Shown: positions 13,001 to 25,559 of the stretch, piece after piece
Numbering within the stretch: the stretch's first letter is position 1
Layout of the letters: every line of letters starts with the position of its first letter
Origin: Cheilinus undulatus
Taxonomy: Eukaryota; Chordata; Actinopteri; Labriformes; Labridae
Direction of reading: 5' to 3'
Assembly: GCF_018320785.1 (NCBI RefSeq)
Contig: NC_054873.1
Span: forward strand, 21,790,196 to 21,854,195
DNA: 64,000 bases
Made by a program: the position numbers and the translations under genes
The notes under the pieces: model-generated
The model's database searches: none
The model's input: only the letters and a program-made list of their open reading frames with translations
Told to the model about the DNA's origin: nothing

Positions 13001-14768
13001 GGCCTGGCTTAGAAAGCTGTTCCTTCTCAGTGTTGGCTGGAACACAGACACAAACACATATTCAGCACACACAAGATACATTTTGAATAAAAAATAACCC
13101 AGGGGAGAAACATATGCAACATTAGCATGGATGCCATACCTGTTTTTCTGGTGGGTGTGCTCACTGTAAGCTCTGCAGTATACAATGATGGAGGCGCCAT
13201 TTTTGGAGAGTTTGCAGCCACAGATCGAGTTACACGTTTAATGGACGGTTGCTCTTGTGGTTTAATCTGGGTCTACAATTGTTTGGAACACATAATGTAA
13301 AAGAAAAACTTTAGCTGATCAGTAAACAAGGACTATGTTGGTAAAAGGAGTAGTTATGGTTAAAGATCCATACCTCAGGAGATTTCTCAGGTGTCTCATC
13401 ATCCTCCATGTCTGCAGTTGCAGCTTCTGTCACCCTAAAGCAGAGAACAAATCCATGTGAGTATAAAACAGATCCATTCTGATCTTTATTTATCATTAAG
13501 ACATAATCATTGATGCAAACGTTACTTACGCCTCTCTTTCCTCTTCCATGCAAGAGTCCCCTACAAACAGAAAAAGTGACCAGATATTGTGAATAGGCAG
13601 CACGATCAAAGTGTTGAAGAATTTATTTGGGGAAAAAAAAAAAAAGATGCATGTGAGCTAAATATGACTAATTTCCTACCATCAGTGTTACTACTGCATG
13701 TAGAGGTCCCCATTCGAGCTGCCTTCTTCTTCATCATGGAACGGCGTGAGGCGCGGCGAACAGACTCCTGAGTCATGCTGTGCCGCAGACCAGCCAGGGA
13801 GTGACGCAGCTTCAGGGAGCACCGTACAGAGCTCCGACGTGAGCTTCGAGCCGTGCCAGCTATGGCAATCTTCGCAGCAGTTCGTCCAGGAGAAGGTTTT
13901 GTTGTTTTAGCGATCTCAGCAGACAGGCGTTCTTCTGCAGAGATGCTGACAACAAGCTCTGGTAAGGGTATTTTAGGTGGAGAAGGTCTGCATGAGTTGT
14001 CCTGCTCCACTTCTGCAGTGTTTGGTGTGTTATTTTTGTCTGTCTCTGCATCTTTGACCAGCTCTGGCTTGTTGGTCTCTATCTCCTCAGTTTTGGAGCT
14101 GCTAGGGGGTGACTGGCTCACTTCTTCTGGCACCTCGGGTTTTGTCTGCTTGTTTTTGCGGGTGGTGCGTTTAGGCTGTGTGGTGATGTTGACTTCAGAA
14201 GTGGAGGCTTCAGGAATAGCCTGTTCTTCAGCAATGAAATTTAGTGAACTGACAGAAGAGCGACGTAGATTACTGCGCTTCCCCTTGGAAAACCTAGACA
14301 TCGAAATAATTTATTTTGAGTTCAGAGATAAGCAAAATCGGTAACCTTCTCAAAACTAGAGGTATTTGGAAATTCTGACACCACAGAAAGAAATTAAAAG
14401 CAACTAACCTTCGCCTGGCCTGACTCTCTTCTTGACGCCCTAAAGACACACGCTTCCTACGACTTTTCTTCTTCTGTGATGGTGTTTTTGGCATTAATTC
14501 TGGTTCAGTATTAAAATCTCTGTAATAAAAGAAAATAATTGTTTAATCAACAAAAGTATGTACATGATCCAAAAGAAGACCCACATCTTATTGTTAAGAT
14601 CTTGCTTTTCATTGCTGCATTTGCTTACCGAGAGAACATCCTATTAGCTTCTTGTTGGATCTCCTCAAGCCAAACCATGTCGACATTGTCAATGTCACTG
14701 ATGAATTCCTTGATTTTGCCATCAAACGTTTGCATAAGGGATCGAACAGAAGATAGTACGGAGTTCAT
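4006..14768 (-). CDS. incenp: Inner centromere protein INCENP, 3' end outside window
   Basis: INCENP is the scaffold of the chromosomal passenger complex. Its N-terminus binds survivin and borealin; its C-terminal IN-box binds and activates Aurora B. Coding exons, 5' to 3' on the minus strand: 14768-14629, 14519-14409, 14293-13680, 13560-13530, 13434-13374, 13272-13140, 13036-12997, 12869-12782, 12661-12521, 7840-7731, 7647-7527, 7445-7338, 7047-6890, 6745-6625, 5007-4909, 4658-4629, 4314-4252, 4159-4006. Phases agree throughout, giving 774 codons. The N-terminal CEN box ([16 protein letters not shown]) and [11 protein letters not shown] are diagnostic. Exon 13680-14293 is a basic, Ser/Thr-rich linker. 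Exons 7840-4909 encode a long E/K/R-rich single alpha-helix. The IN-box starts in the last exon ([22 protein letters not shown]). The exons for the rest of the IN-box and its Aurora B TSS site are not seen. The acceptor at 7047 is the weakest junction. Confidence 0.95.
7960..9492 (-). mobile_element. Decayed Tc1-like transposon in an incenp intron
   Basis: Minus-strand reading gives pieces of a Tc1 transposase. A helix-turn-helix segment near 8983-9120 includes [17 protein letters not shown] central piece near 8600-8780 includes [17 protein letters not shown]. The C-terminal DDE piece near 8330-8400 reads [19 protein letters not shown]. The frames are broken. The right end has the teleost Tc1-type tip (ACAGTGCCTATAAAATG on the minus strand, ending at about 9492). 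A diverged inverted copy of the subterminal repeat lies at about 7995-8050 (compare TCATGGTCAATA on each side). The left boundary is approximate. Confidence 0.8.
10274..10290 (+). repeat. Run of 17 guanines
   Basis: An uninterrupted poly-G tract lies in a large incenp intron. On the transcribed (minus) strand it is poly-C in the RNA. Its length is unusual for this A+T-rich sequence and is probably polymorphic. Confidence 0.95.
11070..11500. repeat. Dispersed repeat rich in ACTAAAA units
   Basis: Two blocks (about 11080-11190 and 11375-11480) are built of variants of GACTAAAACTAGACTAAAAC, flanking unrelated sequence. I know similar blocks as dispersed repeats in fish genomes. No coding capacity is seen. 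Confidence 0.5.
11837..12260. mobile_element. Non-autonomous hAT-like MITE with a perfect 8-bp target duplication
   Basis: The 424-bp insert starts TAGAGATGCAGGATA and ends TGTATCCCTA, a short inverted terminal repeat of the TAGGGATGCA type common in fish hAT MITEs. It is flanked on both sides by the identical octamer ATGCAGAT (11829-11836 and 12261-12268), the target-site duplication length typical of hAT elements. It has no transposase, so it would have been moved by another element's enzyme. It lies in the large incenp intron between the exons at 12521 and 7840. Confidence 0.8.
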
Positions 14769-15878
14769 GTTGATGGTCTGAGGAGGAAAACAATACACAG
14801 TAAGCAAGGACAAGCTGAAACATACCACAATAAAAAGTGAAAACAAGCCAAAAAATTCAGACTATCTGGTTCACATTCTGCTTCTTTTCAGTATATCTGA
14901 TCCCACTTAAACTAAGTCCCTTGAGAAAGCTTGATAAAAAGGTGCTACATTATTTTTAATGACACATTACAGTATTTTTAATGACATTATTTTTAATGCA
15001 ATAATTTGTAAATAAGTGGAAGAGATGATGTTGATGTCTAATGTTGATGATGATGCTGTCTTGAATGAGCAAACAAGAAGGCATTGTTTAGTTTTGGATT
15101 ATATACTAACACCTAGAGCTGATCTTAATAATTAAGATACATGTAGATTAAACTGCTCCTGCTGCTAAAATTATACTGTACCACATTTTATAGTTAGTCT
15201 CGCCTTGGCACCCTGGCTTGTAACCATCAACCTCAATTAAATGATGAACTCCACCCTTAGGTGGACTATACATTTAAAATATTTAGAAAAACAGAAACTA
15301 TCAGTGTAGACCGATAATCACGTTCTCATTTAAAGATGTGGGTAAGTTTGTTTTGATTGATTTCACAAGCACGACTTTATACAAAGTTATAAACAATGAA
15401 GGAAACAAAATCAGTTTCCGCTGATCATGTGTGACGGACCAAACTAGCTGTAAAATAGCTCCTTTGTTACTAAATCTTGAGTCTCATATGACCAGATCCA
15501 CACTGCACTCTTTTGGGGTTTTGTAAACACAAACCAAAACACCCAAAATTGTATATCGTAGTTTTTAGGGTGATGATTTTGGGGACGAGCTTTTTAACAG
15601 TAATCAAACACCACGGTGTAAAGCAGATGTGCTAATTCAGCCAACGTTACCTGGCTAGCGTAGCTTTACCAGTGTTGATCTGTGTTTTGAAAGCGGTTAT
15701 TCAACGTTCTTCTGTCATGAAACAATGAGTCATTTGAGCATTTATAGTGTAGCTTTTCATTTCCAAAGTAACTAAAGCGTCTTCATGTAAAATTGCTAAT
15801 GCTACGGTGTTAGCCAATCGCTTTCATGATAATCTAGCTAACGCTAATGATACCAAACAACGAAATAATTACCGTTAC

Positions 15879-15960
15879 CTTTGATATCCACTGTCCTGAA
15901 AAGAAAACCCAATGCTCGTAGCTCCGGAGTGTTTAGATTAAATATACTGCATACTGACGT
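15879..15960 (-). other. incenp: Probable incenp 5' UTR exon and transcription start area
   Basis: The start-codon exon has a good splice acceptor at 14777/14778, nine bases upstream of the ATG, so a non-coding first exon is expected. A strong donor (GTAACGG read on the minus strand) ends such an exon at 15879. Its 5' limit is a guess. The sequence just to the right is more CpG-rich and has CCAAT motifs near 15966 and 16100, as expected for a cell-cycle gene promoter. Confidence 0.45.
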
Positions 15961-17812
15961 GTAAGCCAATGTTCCAAATGGAGTTTTTTTTTAAATTCTC
16001 CTCCACAGCTTATGTGTCAAGTCCTCACAGTGTGTATTTCCCGAACGGTAAAAGCAAACCTACCCGCTGAAACCGTTAGGCTGTTCAAAACTTCAACAGC
16101 CAATCCCAACGCTCCGTGGCGTGACGTAACGAAAGAGCTGCTTGATTTGTTGTTTGTAAGAGTGCAAAGGGGCGGAGCTCGTCGACAGGGCACATTGCAA
16201 GCGATCGTGCGGAGTCCTCAAACCAAAGAAACCCAAAAAAGAGAGTGGGGCGGAGTTTACTACGCTGCTCCAGTTTAAATCATCCAATTGAGAGTCCTTC
16301 CCCAATCCGCCTCCAGCACACAGACAGACTCGAGGATCTGGGACACTGGAAGTTTGTTTCCTCCGTGTACTAATGCCAGTAAATATGAAAAATATGGGAA
16401 GTGGATAAACAACGGGCCAAACGTGTGTGAAGATGAATGTTTCTGCTTTTGCAGTTCCCCTTTAACAAGATGACAGCCATTAATCATATAACAAAGGATG
16501 TAAATGATAAGCCCGCCATTGTACGGTGAACTTTATCAATTATAGTTTTTCAAAAGAGAATGAAACAAGGAGGAAAAACAAGCTTTGAGGCTTGCTAGTT
16601 ATAAAACCGACGTAAATTAACACTTGTCTCTATTACCGTTCACACTGCGGGCCTTGATGCTCAATCCTGATCTTTTTCTCAGATCTAATTTTTTGTTGGC
16701 TTTACACACTGCAGTCACTGCAGTTAGGTTACTTTTAACTGCAGTGTGAACATAGACTTTTAACTGCACATGGCAGGCCTTGATGATATGATCAATTCTT
16801 ATCTTTTGCTCTGATTTTTTTTTTTTTTTTTTGACTGTTCACGCTGCGACCAAATTCCCAAAACTCAGATATGTTTCTGATTTAGTACCGCGTGTAAAAG
16901 TGGCCTGATTCTGATACGCACACATACATTTGAGATTCAGTGTGACTTGTGCTGTTAACGCTATCGGAAAAAAAATCAGATTAGTTACATATGAGCCCAA
17001 AAATTAACCTTGCAAAGCAGATGGATTCACCCGTTTCCATGTTTCTTACTGGCAAACAAATCCACATGGCGTGTCAGGTTATGAAAAAATAGGATTCAGA
17101 TCACTTTTAACTGCAGTGTGAATGTAGCCTATATGACCTTCAATGAAAAAAAAAAAACACCAACTGGACTTATAATTTCTATATAGTAATATTTAATAAC
17201 ACTAACGCAGGGTAGGAGTCACAAAAAGTGAGTTCTAGACTTTGTTTACATTTTCTGCAAAAAAGATTGACTGTGAACTATATATGTCTCTTTAAAATGT
17301 TGAGATGAAACTTGTCAAAGCACACTACTTACTCATCTATAGTAATAAAATAGCAAAGATCAAGGTAAACCTTTGCCTACAAGGTGGAACCAGGAAAAGA
17401 CACAAAGCAAAATTTACTTTATTTAATTAAACAGAATGTAAGGAATGTTTTGATTTATTCACAAAAATGTAGTTGTTTCTTTGTTTCTGTTTTTGTAACA
17501 AAGTATATCAAAACATCAATCACAGGAAGCTAAATAAAGCATTTATCTGCTTTTAAAATGTCATGTAGTACTTAATTGTGCATCAATTCAGAGATGGGAT
17601 TCAGCAAAATAATAAGAGGAGAAAAAAGAAGTGATCTTATATTTTTCTATTTTTCAAATCAATCAAAACAGTCCAGTATAATTTTAGTCTTGTTCGACTT
17701 TAAATGGTAACATACAATATAAAGGGAGCTGCTTTTATAAAATAAATGGTTTTAGCATGACTTATTTTAATTTCGGTACATGAGCTCAAACATGATGGTC
17801 ATGGATGCAGGT
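15961..17812. other. Intergenic space between incenp and pgghg
   Basis: This stretch holds the presumed incenp promoter at its left end, a dispersed repeat (16640-17140) and the presumed pgghg 3' UTR at its right end. Minus-strand AATAAA signals occur near 17418 and 17453. I see no other gene. Confidence 0.5.
16640..17140. repeat. Probable MITE with GTTCACACTGC-type ends
   Basis: The left part opens with CGTTCACACTGC and the right part closes with CTGCAGTGTGAATGTAGCC, an imperfect inverted pair. Internal blocks repeat the theme (TTTTAACTGCAGTGTGAA at about 16734 and 17105; GTTCACGCTGC at about 16837). No ORF is present. The structure fits a non-autonomous DNA transposon, but the exact ends and target duplication are unclear. 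Confidence 0.5.
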
Positions 17813-20800
17813 TCAGAAAGGCCAACAGGAAGACGGTGAAGCTGTTTTACAAATACATCCAGGCTCACGAGCAAAAGTTACAGGCTGACCTGAAAAGTAA
17901 GAAAATCAAAAAATGTATTACAAAACAAAATTTGAAATCAAGGTAGATTCCTAAATAAAAACAAGTTTTAAAAACAAAATATGCGTAAGTGTATTTTTAA
18001 AATCTAAAATCGCCTTTCCTCCAACAGTTTAAATGATAGAGTTTTTAAATTTGGTGTACTGATTAGTAGACCTTGTTCTTAAGAAAATATAATGCGCTGC
18101 TCAGATGTACTGTGTGCTACCTGGTACGAGTGGGATTATAGTTCCTGATGCCTTCAGGACAACATGCAGATTATGGGATGGAATTTTGTCAGCACTGCTT
18201 GTCTGTTCCCTCAATATGATACAGATGTCATCTTTTCTCATCAGCCAGTCCATCTGACTGCCCAGGTAGTTCACACCACGGACACACAGCTCAGAAATGT
18301 CCTTGGGCAGAAGTGGGGAAAAGGCCAGGCAATCCCTCTGAACTCTGTAAAAAATGTACAATCATCAATCCTTGTGTTATTACAAATATTCGACGTTAAT
18401 TTAAAGCAATGTTAAACCTATCTCTTTCTCTCTAACCTGAATCCAGTGTAACCAAACAGTACAGCTTGCAGGAATCCTCCCATACCCGTGAGAAAGTTGA
18501 CAGCACCGGATCCGTCAGATGATTCACTCCATACCTAAGAAAGAGAGGTAAACACACACTCATAAAACACACAGTTAAGAGGCATAACCTAGTGTTGTGT
18601 GTTTGGGAGAGAAAAGGATACCTGAAAAGGCCCCTGGATGTTGTTAAAGCATTTCTGAAGTAAACCATGAGCTTTCTCTGCCTCTCCCAGCTCCAGCCAG
18701 CCAATTGCAAACATTCCCTTAGAGTGGACAGTCACAGAATTGGTGTAAACATTATGAAATTTATACATGAAAAAACTCACTGTTAAGCACTACTGACTAT
18801 TTTTACTGTGGAAAGATTTTGTAATTATGCATTTTAAAGGGATACTTCAACATTTTGGCAAATTTGCCCATTGCCATAATTCCTATAGTCCTAGTAATAG
18901 GTTTGTTACCTTCAGTTGTTGGTGCAAGCTGTTTTTAGATCGCTGCTGCTGAGTTCGGACCTGCTGTGCCAACTCAATGTAAGCAGACGGTATTCCAGCT
19001 TTCCCTCATCAAACTCATTAAATACACAGTCCAACAACTCCAAAACGCTCTCGTGGACAAGTTGTGACCTGCACATTCACCACGCTATGAAATAATAATG
19101 AATAATTATGTAACATTATGACGCATGAAGCAAATACTCGGAACTATTTCTTGAGTAAACCACTGGGCAGAGTGACACAGTGCAGCAGCCATGTCTGGAG
19201 TGTAGTTCCGGCTTTGCATTTAGCTTTAAAACATCTCCGTCTCGTAATGTTCCATGATTATTTCATAGTGTGGTGAATGTACAGGTCACAACTTGTCCAT
19301 GAGAGCGTTTTGGAGTTGTTGGATTGTGTATTTGATGAGTTTGATGAGGGAAAGCTGGAATACCGTCTGCTTACATTGAGTTGGCACAGCAGGTCCGAAC
19401 TCGGCAGCGGAGATTTAAAAATAGCTTGCACCGACAACTGAAGGTAACGAACCTATTACTAAGACTATAGGAATTATGGCAATGGGTGAATTTGCCAAAA
19501 TGTTGAAGTATCCCTTTAAAGTTGCATTTATATGGAGTTTTGGCCACATGGGGGCAGTGCAACAAGCTTTATATTCACTGTATTGATTGTCATTTACATT
19601 TATTCAGAAGGAATGGCTTCTGGGTTAGAAGCAGTATCAGCCCTCCAGAAAGTAAGTGCTTTTCATTACTAGCATTTTTATCTCTATTTTGGGTTACTCC
19701 TGTCAAAAGTGTCACATATAGTGGAAATTATATTGTGTATTACCCATGTCATGGCTGGACCGTGAGGGTCCGTCACTGGCTCATACGCTTCAAGGTCATT
19801 TTTCCTGACTTCTAGGGACATTGGCAGTCCAAGAGGATATCCCAACATCACTGCATCTGCCTGCTTCACTGGATGACCTGAGAGAGGTGCAAAGGAGACG
19901 TTAACATCATGCTAAAAAGCACAAACTTTTTTTTTTTTTGCTCATTGGTTCCTAAAAGGTACAAAAGCTAACCTTTAGTGTAGCCGTCGTACTCAGGATG
20001 GTACTGGGATTCCTCATCAAAAGGTATTTGGAGGTTTTCTGCCACTTCCTGCCATTCTTTTGGTGCTGGATGTCGAAGGAGGGCAGCCAGCTCTACTGCA
20101 AACTGTAAACTAACACATGAAAAGCTTTTTTATGTTTGATATTCATCAGGTATTGTGCAATGCAAGGTAATATTCCTATACTTGTACCTGAATTTGGCTG
20201 CTGTGTTTGTGTAAACAGAGTTGTTGACATTGTAGTAGTACTCATCAGGTGGCATGACACCTACAAAGTACACCAGGAAATAATACTTGACTAAGGATGA
20301 ACATTATATGGGGTAATTTCTTGTTTTATTATGCACACTGTTTAAACTGCATAAATATACTGGCAACTTTTTCAGCACCAACACATTAACAGTCAAGCTC
20401 AACTTTAACAGCTAATGTAATGCAAGTTTTTTAATTGTTATACAGATAATATTCAAAATAATATTTACCATTATATCCATATTAAGCTCTGATAAATATT
20501 GTGCTGTTACTATTTTTCAAAAAAGATCTCACCCAAGAGATGGTACTTCTGGTCCCCAGGGTTCCATGTGACTCTGGATACCCAGTAATCAGCCACACCA
20601 TAGATTAGTTCACTTCCTCTGCCCTCTGTGAACATGGACAGATCCTGCAACAAAGAGTTTCATTGATATAATCCCCTCGTATGAAACAATTTAATGGTGA
20701 GAGGGATAAATCAGTGTACCTCAGTGAGGTAGAGATAGTGTTGGAAGGCCAGAGTGACGTCTCCATTAATGTGAATCTCTTGCTGTCCATAGATGTCCTC

Positions 20801-23318
20801 TGGACACACCTCCCTCCCTGACACAGCGCTCTCCCATGGGAACTTCAGTCCCTGAAAGGTTAAGTGATATTTTCTCAAGGGTGTAAAATGTAACTTTTTA
20901 AAACATGTATATATTATCATATCAAACAAATAAGTAAGCATTAAATGAATCATCACTCAATATGAAAAAAAATTGAAGTCTGGTTTGTTGTTCTCAGCTC
21001 TGTGTTTTCAGTGACGGATCTATTAGAACAAAATGTATGCTGGCCTGATTTTGTATTTCATGTGCGTCCAATTGATCGGCCTCATTATTTTCTACGAACA
21101 AACCAACATGGCCAGCCTGACTCACCACAGCACTTTATGCCACTGCTCTATTTCCAGCTCGACCCTTGGCGGCTGGCGGGATTTTTTTTCGTCCATCTCA
21201 CCTGCTGTAGTAGCAGCTCTTTGGGTTACATATCTGAATGGAGGTCAGGCCTACAAATGGCTCCAAAATACAGCCGACACTCATTTTAACTGCTACCAGC
21301 AGATGGTTTAAGTTGATTTTTTGCAAATAGCAACTGAAGCTAACCATAGCTTTCTATAGACTGCTTTGTACTTCTGAGTCATTTGCTTACCTTACATCAT
21401 ATGAAACAACATAATTTAAGGGATAAGGTACTCCATTTGCTGAAGTTATTAAGTCACTTGTTAAGGTTTGAGATAGGTTTTCTATGATCGGTGCTCACCA
21501 AGATAGCTGTTCTTTCGCCAATACAACATTGTTAGATTGATAACTGTTGGGCCTACTGTTGATGTTTGTACTTAACCTTTATTGTAGGCTAATCTTCTTT
21601 TGAATTTGGTAATAACTTTTTAAGCTTGCTATTTGCTTTCTTGCCAGGATTAGCAAGGAAACGTCATATGCTACATATGCGTACATGCTAGCTTAGATGT
21701 AAATAAACTTAGCTTAGCATGGAAATGCAGCTGTAGGAAACAAAGAAGTAATTAATCTTTACCAACTTAAACAGCGTAAGTGTGGAAGTACAGGTTTGGG
21801 CTAATGTTTGTTTTACTCTAAAGACAGCTAGGCGGCCAGTTTCCTGGCTTCATGTTTTACCCAAAATTGAACAATCTTGGTCCAACTTTCTTTCTGGTTT
21901 CTGAAGCTTTGTTGCTTCTGTTATTAAGTTTGCCACCATATCATTAGAAAAATAAAGAACAAGGACCATCTGGTGTCAATTTCCTTCAGTGGAAATGTGT
22001 TTGTCTTACTGTATACTTGTGCTCCTACTTGAATGATGAGTCATGATGGTAACACCTGGGTTACCTCCTGGTAATCATACCTTATAGCCCTGCTTCTGGG
22101 CGTTGTCTTTTGCACCATCCATTGTCCCCACCCTGTACTCCAGCACAGCTCGAGCTAGCTTTGGGTAGAAAAGGGCTATGCCAGGATACATCCAAATGTC
22201 CTACAACAGGAGAGTGGTGTCATTGTTCGATACATGATACAACCAAGCTAGCCATCAGGCGCCACTCGCCTTACCTGATCCCAGAATACATGGCCCCAGT
22301 AATCCTGACCATCCCCTCCATTAGACAGCCCACCTGGACTGACCCCACCAAAGGATCTGGTGGTGTCGTGTATGGAGGGAAAGGCACCGAGGAGGTAGAA
22401 CAAGCAGCCAATCACAGCTTTGCAGAGGCTCTCCGACCCCACCACCTCCACTTTGCTCTGCAGCCACAGTTCCTTCCAAGCCTTCTCATGAGAGGGACGA
22501 AGGCCACCAGTCGCCATTAGACTCAGGCCTTCGTCAAAACTGGCCTCGGCAGAGTCTAAACTATTGGCCACGGTCAGGATGAAGCCCCAGCGAGCCTGGC
22601 TCTGCTCTGGAAGCAATGTCAAGGAAGGGGGTATAGGTGTCCAGATCAGGTGCACCTCAGGGCAGAAACCTCCAGGGATCTCTGCACTGGTCGTCTTTCC
22701 ATAGATGTGGCTAAAGACAGGAGTTATTAAGGCTTTCATTGACATTGAAAGTGGGCATTATACTCTTGTTTTTGCTAATCTTACCTTCCACCTTTGTAAT
22801 CAGGCCCTGATTGAAAAGCAATATCTTTGCTCTGAGGTGTGAAGGAACTGAGCAGCTGGACAGTGATTGGCTCCTCTGACGTCACCTGGCGCACTAAGAG
22901 AACCTCCATCACCATCAGGTTGGGGTAGTATCGATGTGAATACAAGGACTGTGACACTGTAACACTTGCCGAGCTCATCGTGTGGGTAAAAACACCTGTA
23001 TGAGAGTGCCAGACAGGATGAGATAAGCTCAGCAGTAACAAGCTCTGACATGCAGGAAACACTGCAGACATCACCTGTGTGGGTGTTCAGGCTGTAGGTG
23101 TGCCTGGCCGGTTCCTCTATCATGACCCTCACAGCTAGAGGACAAGGGACATCTGCTCGATGACAGCGCCCACCTTCTCCGTTATACACACCGCCCATGT
23201 GCATGATGTTGTTGTACACCCTCCATCCCAGTAGCCCATTCGCCAACGGAGGAAGGAAGCGGAGGTCGCTAGGTAAGGTGTCGCTGGAGAAGATGTAAGG
23301 GTCTGATTGGCAGGACAT
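17813..23318 (-). CDS. pgghg: Protein-glucosylgalactosylhydroxylysine glucosidase (acid trehalase-like 1)
   Basis: This GH65-family enzyme removes the glucose of the glucosyl-galactosyl-hydroxylysine disaccharide of collagen. Exons on the minus strand: 23318-23075, 22995-22785, 22710-22275, 22200-22081, 20851-20720, 20644-20533, 20260-20188, 20109-19973, 19877-19744, 18717-18622, 18534-18437, 18344-18121, 17889-17813. They total 2094 bp, in phase, giving 697 aa plus TGA, close to the human protein of about 737 aa. Diagnostic strings are [16 protein letters not shown] near the N-terminus, [25 protein letters not shown] and [16 protein letters not shown]. The three acids reported as essential in the human enzyme (D301, E430, E574) align with D298, E425 and E569 here. 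No signal peptide is seen, as expected for a cytosolic enzyme. The start was chosen as the first ATG of an exon preceded by a good acceptor near 23358. Confidence 0.95.
18833..19520. mobile_element. Long palindromic (foldback) element in a pgghg intron
   Basis: Two arms of about 265 bp, 18833-19098 and 19257-19520, are nearly perfect reverse complements around a 158-bp spacer. The tips read TTTAAAGGGATACTTCAACA and its complement. Matching internal blocks include CCATTGCCATAATTCCTATAG, ACGGTATTCCAGCTTTCCCTCATCAAACTC (each shown partly) and the inner ends ATTCACCACGCTATGAAATAAT. No transposase is present. A single insertion of a non-autonomous foldback or MITE-type element is the simplest reading. 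A TGCAT motif flanks both sides, but no exact target duplication is seen. Confidence 0.85.
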
Positions 23319-24719
23319 GATGAGGAGGGGATCTTAACCTTGGAGGTCCAAAAAGTCCTGTGACAAAAATGTAGATGAAGTTTGTTGAGAGAATCCCAAC
23401 ACTTGAATAACAAAGTGGAGATGGTTTAAAGCATTTAGACTTTGACCCCTAATCTCTTTTTTCACTGTAAAAAGATCTTAACTAGATTATACGGTTGTAT
23501 GGGCACTTATCCCCATGCATGAGTAAAAACATCATGTGATCAGTGGTAAAATTTGTACAGTGGAGCCAACACACATTTCTCACAGTGCCCTGTTATAAGA
23601 GGCTTCTTGTAGCCTATTTAATTTAACACTTCTGTGTCACAAGACTCATCCAAATGCAATCCTAGGACAACATGCAATAGGTGAACTAAAGTACAGAAAA
23701 CTACAGATGAATAATTTCACCTCATTACAGAAACATGCTTGAGATCAACTGATGGTAAAAAAAAAAAAAAAAAAAACATTACATAAGTCATTGCTTGCAT
23801 AAACATCCAGAGTAATTCCTTGCCACACATCACAATACAATGTGATTACACTCTCACTTGAACAAGAAGCAGCATCTGTCTCTGCAGCAACGGAGAGGAA
23901 ACCTGAAAACAAGCAAAGAGAAGTGAAAAGTTTCCAAATGTCTCTAACCTAGTTAAAAACCAATCCAAGTTCCAGGATTCCAGTTACAGTCCATGTTTAG
24001 AGGAAACAAATGATTCAGAAGTTGGTGGTAAAGTGGATTCAAGTTAGTAGAGTCCTGTTACACTATTGTAGGAGGAGGCCATGCAGCTCAGTGTGCTGCA
24101 CAGAAAACCTGGACCTGATTCTGGGACTGCTGGAAAACAAGGCATGGATTTAATGTGGAGGATGAGGGAGTAAGACTATGACTGCAAGTGCAAAGTCTAT
24201 TGTGAATAGAAGGAAGTATCTAACAGGTGTTCAAATGAATAGTGCAACACAATTGAGATACGCTACCATGGGGAAAAGGAATACTATTTGATGGGGGCTG
24301 TTCATCAACTGCTTCCTGTGCAATCTTAAATTAAGGGTTAAGTGCAGAGTATCAAAGCATGCTTCCTGTTCTTACAGTGCAAATGCAGCAAGTTGTGTTT
24401 CCCATGCAGAACATTTTTAACACGTAGAAAAGCCGTAATGCTTTCTTTTGTATATTAGTTTACAAGTATGAATGGTAAAGTGATAACACCATCATCCATT
24501 AACACAGAGCTCTAGAAAAATGTGCCCTCTCACTAGAAGTCCACTGATAGAAAAGGTCACTTAGCTTAGCACCCTATAAAGGTTGGACAAAATCTGTATA
24601 GCAACATTTCAGATTGGGGCTGTGCCAGTAGTTTTGGGGGGAGTCGAGCCATAAGTTAGCACTTTTAAAACCCGTTGATCTATCTTAAAATTCCTCACCT
24701 ATGATTGTGATTTACGGTT

Positions 24720-25470
24720 GTGAGTATACTAGCGGCTAAAATGTGTTTCTTCCAAAATACATCATCTGGATTGAAGCATATTGTTCCAACACCTGTGGGC
24801 CTATGTATGTACCTCTCAGTATTAATGGCACCTTCCCATGCTGTAGGCAGTAGCACACCCACCCACCATCAGAGATACTGTACTTTTATACTTTCTTACA
24901 GATTTTTGTACAATCTGAATGCTCATTTTCCTCTTTAGCCCAGAGAACTTTATGGCCATTATTTCCAAAAACAATAAAGACGGGGACTTGTCAGAACGCA
25001 TAACACTTTTCCGCTTTAGTTCAATTCATCCCAGGTAAGCTTGGGCCCAGAGAAGTCAGTGTCCCTTTGCATTTTGTTGATATTCGGCTCCCACTTTGCA
25101 TGGTAGAATCTTAACTTACATCTGTAGATGCAGTGACGTAGTTTGCGTACTGAAAATTATTTTGATAAGTGTTACTGAGTGCACTCTGTAATATCCACCA
25201 CAGAATGATGTTTGATTTCACCTTGAGAAAATGAAAGTTGTGGGCATCTAATGTTGGTTTCTGGCCTTGCTCTTTATGTGCAGAAATTTCCTCCAGAATT
25301 CCTTCATTTTTTATGATAATATGGACTGTAGGGTAAAATCAAAAATAGAATTCCCTGTAATTGCACACTGAAGAATATTATTTACAAACTGTTGGACTAC
25401 TCGCCCTCAATGTCCCAACTTTATTGGAATTTGTGCTTGAAATACAACTATGCTTGGAGTTTGGGGTGAG
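24720..25470 (-). mobile_element. Decayed Tc1-like transposase copy
   Basis: The minus strand carries a heavily mutated transposase. In order it shows a segment like the DNA-binding region (about 25230-25340), the block that precedes the first catalytic Asp (CCAAGCTTACCTGGGATGAA near 25040) and a part like SLMVGGCATAYSMG (near 24830-24870), which matches the SLMVWGCISAYG motif of this Tc1 subfamily. Stops and indels are frequent. Confidence 0.65.
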
Positions 25471-25559
25471 GCTTATCTAGTCTTCATAGCAGCCATGTGT
25501 AGAAGTTATAAACATAACACAAAGATATCTTTTATTGACAAATGTAACTGAACAGCTTT

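Noticed and set aside
13853-14344. 163-codon plus-strand ORF
   Set aside because: It lies exactly antisense to the large incenp linker exon (13680-14293); the reading is a shadow of biased codon use.
22110-22520. 136-codon plus-strand ORF
   Set aside because: It is antisense to pgghg exons 22081-22200 and 22275-22710 and has no family resemblance.
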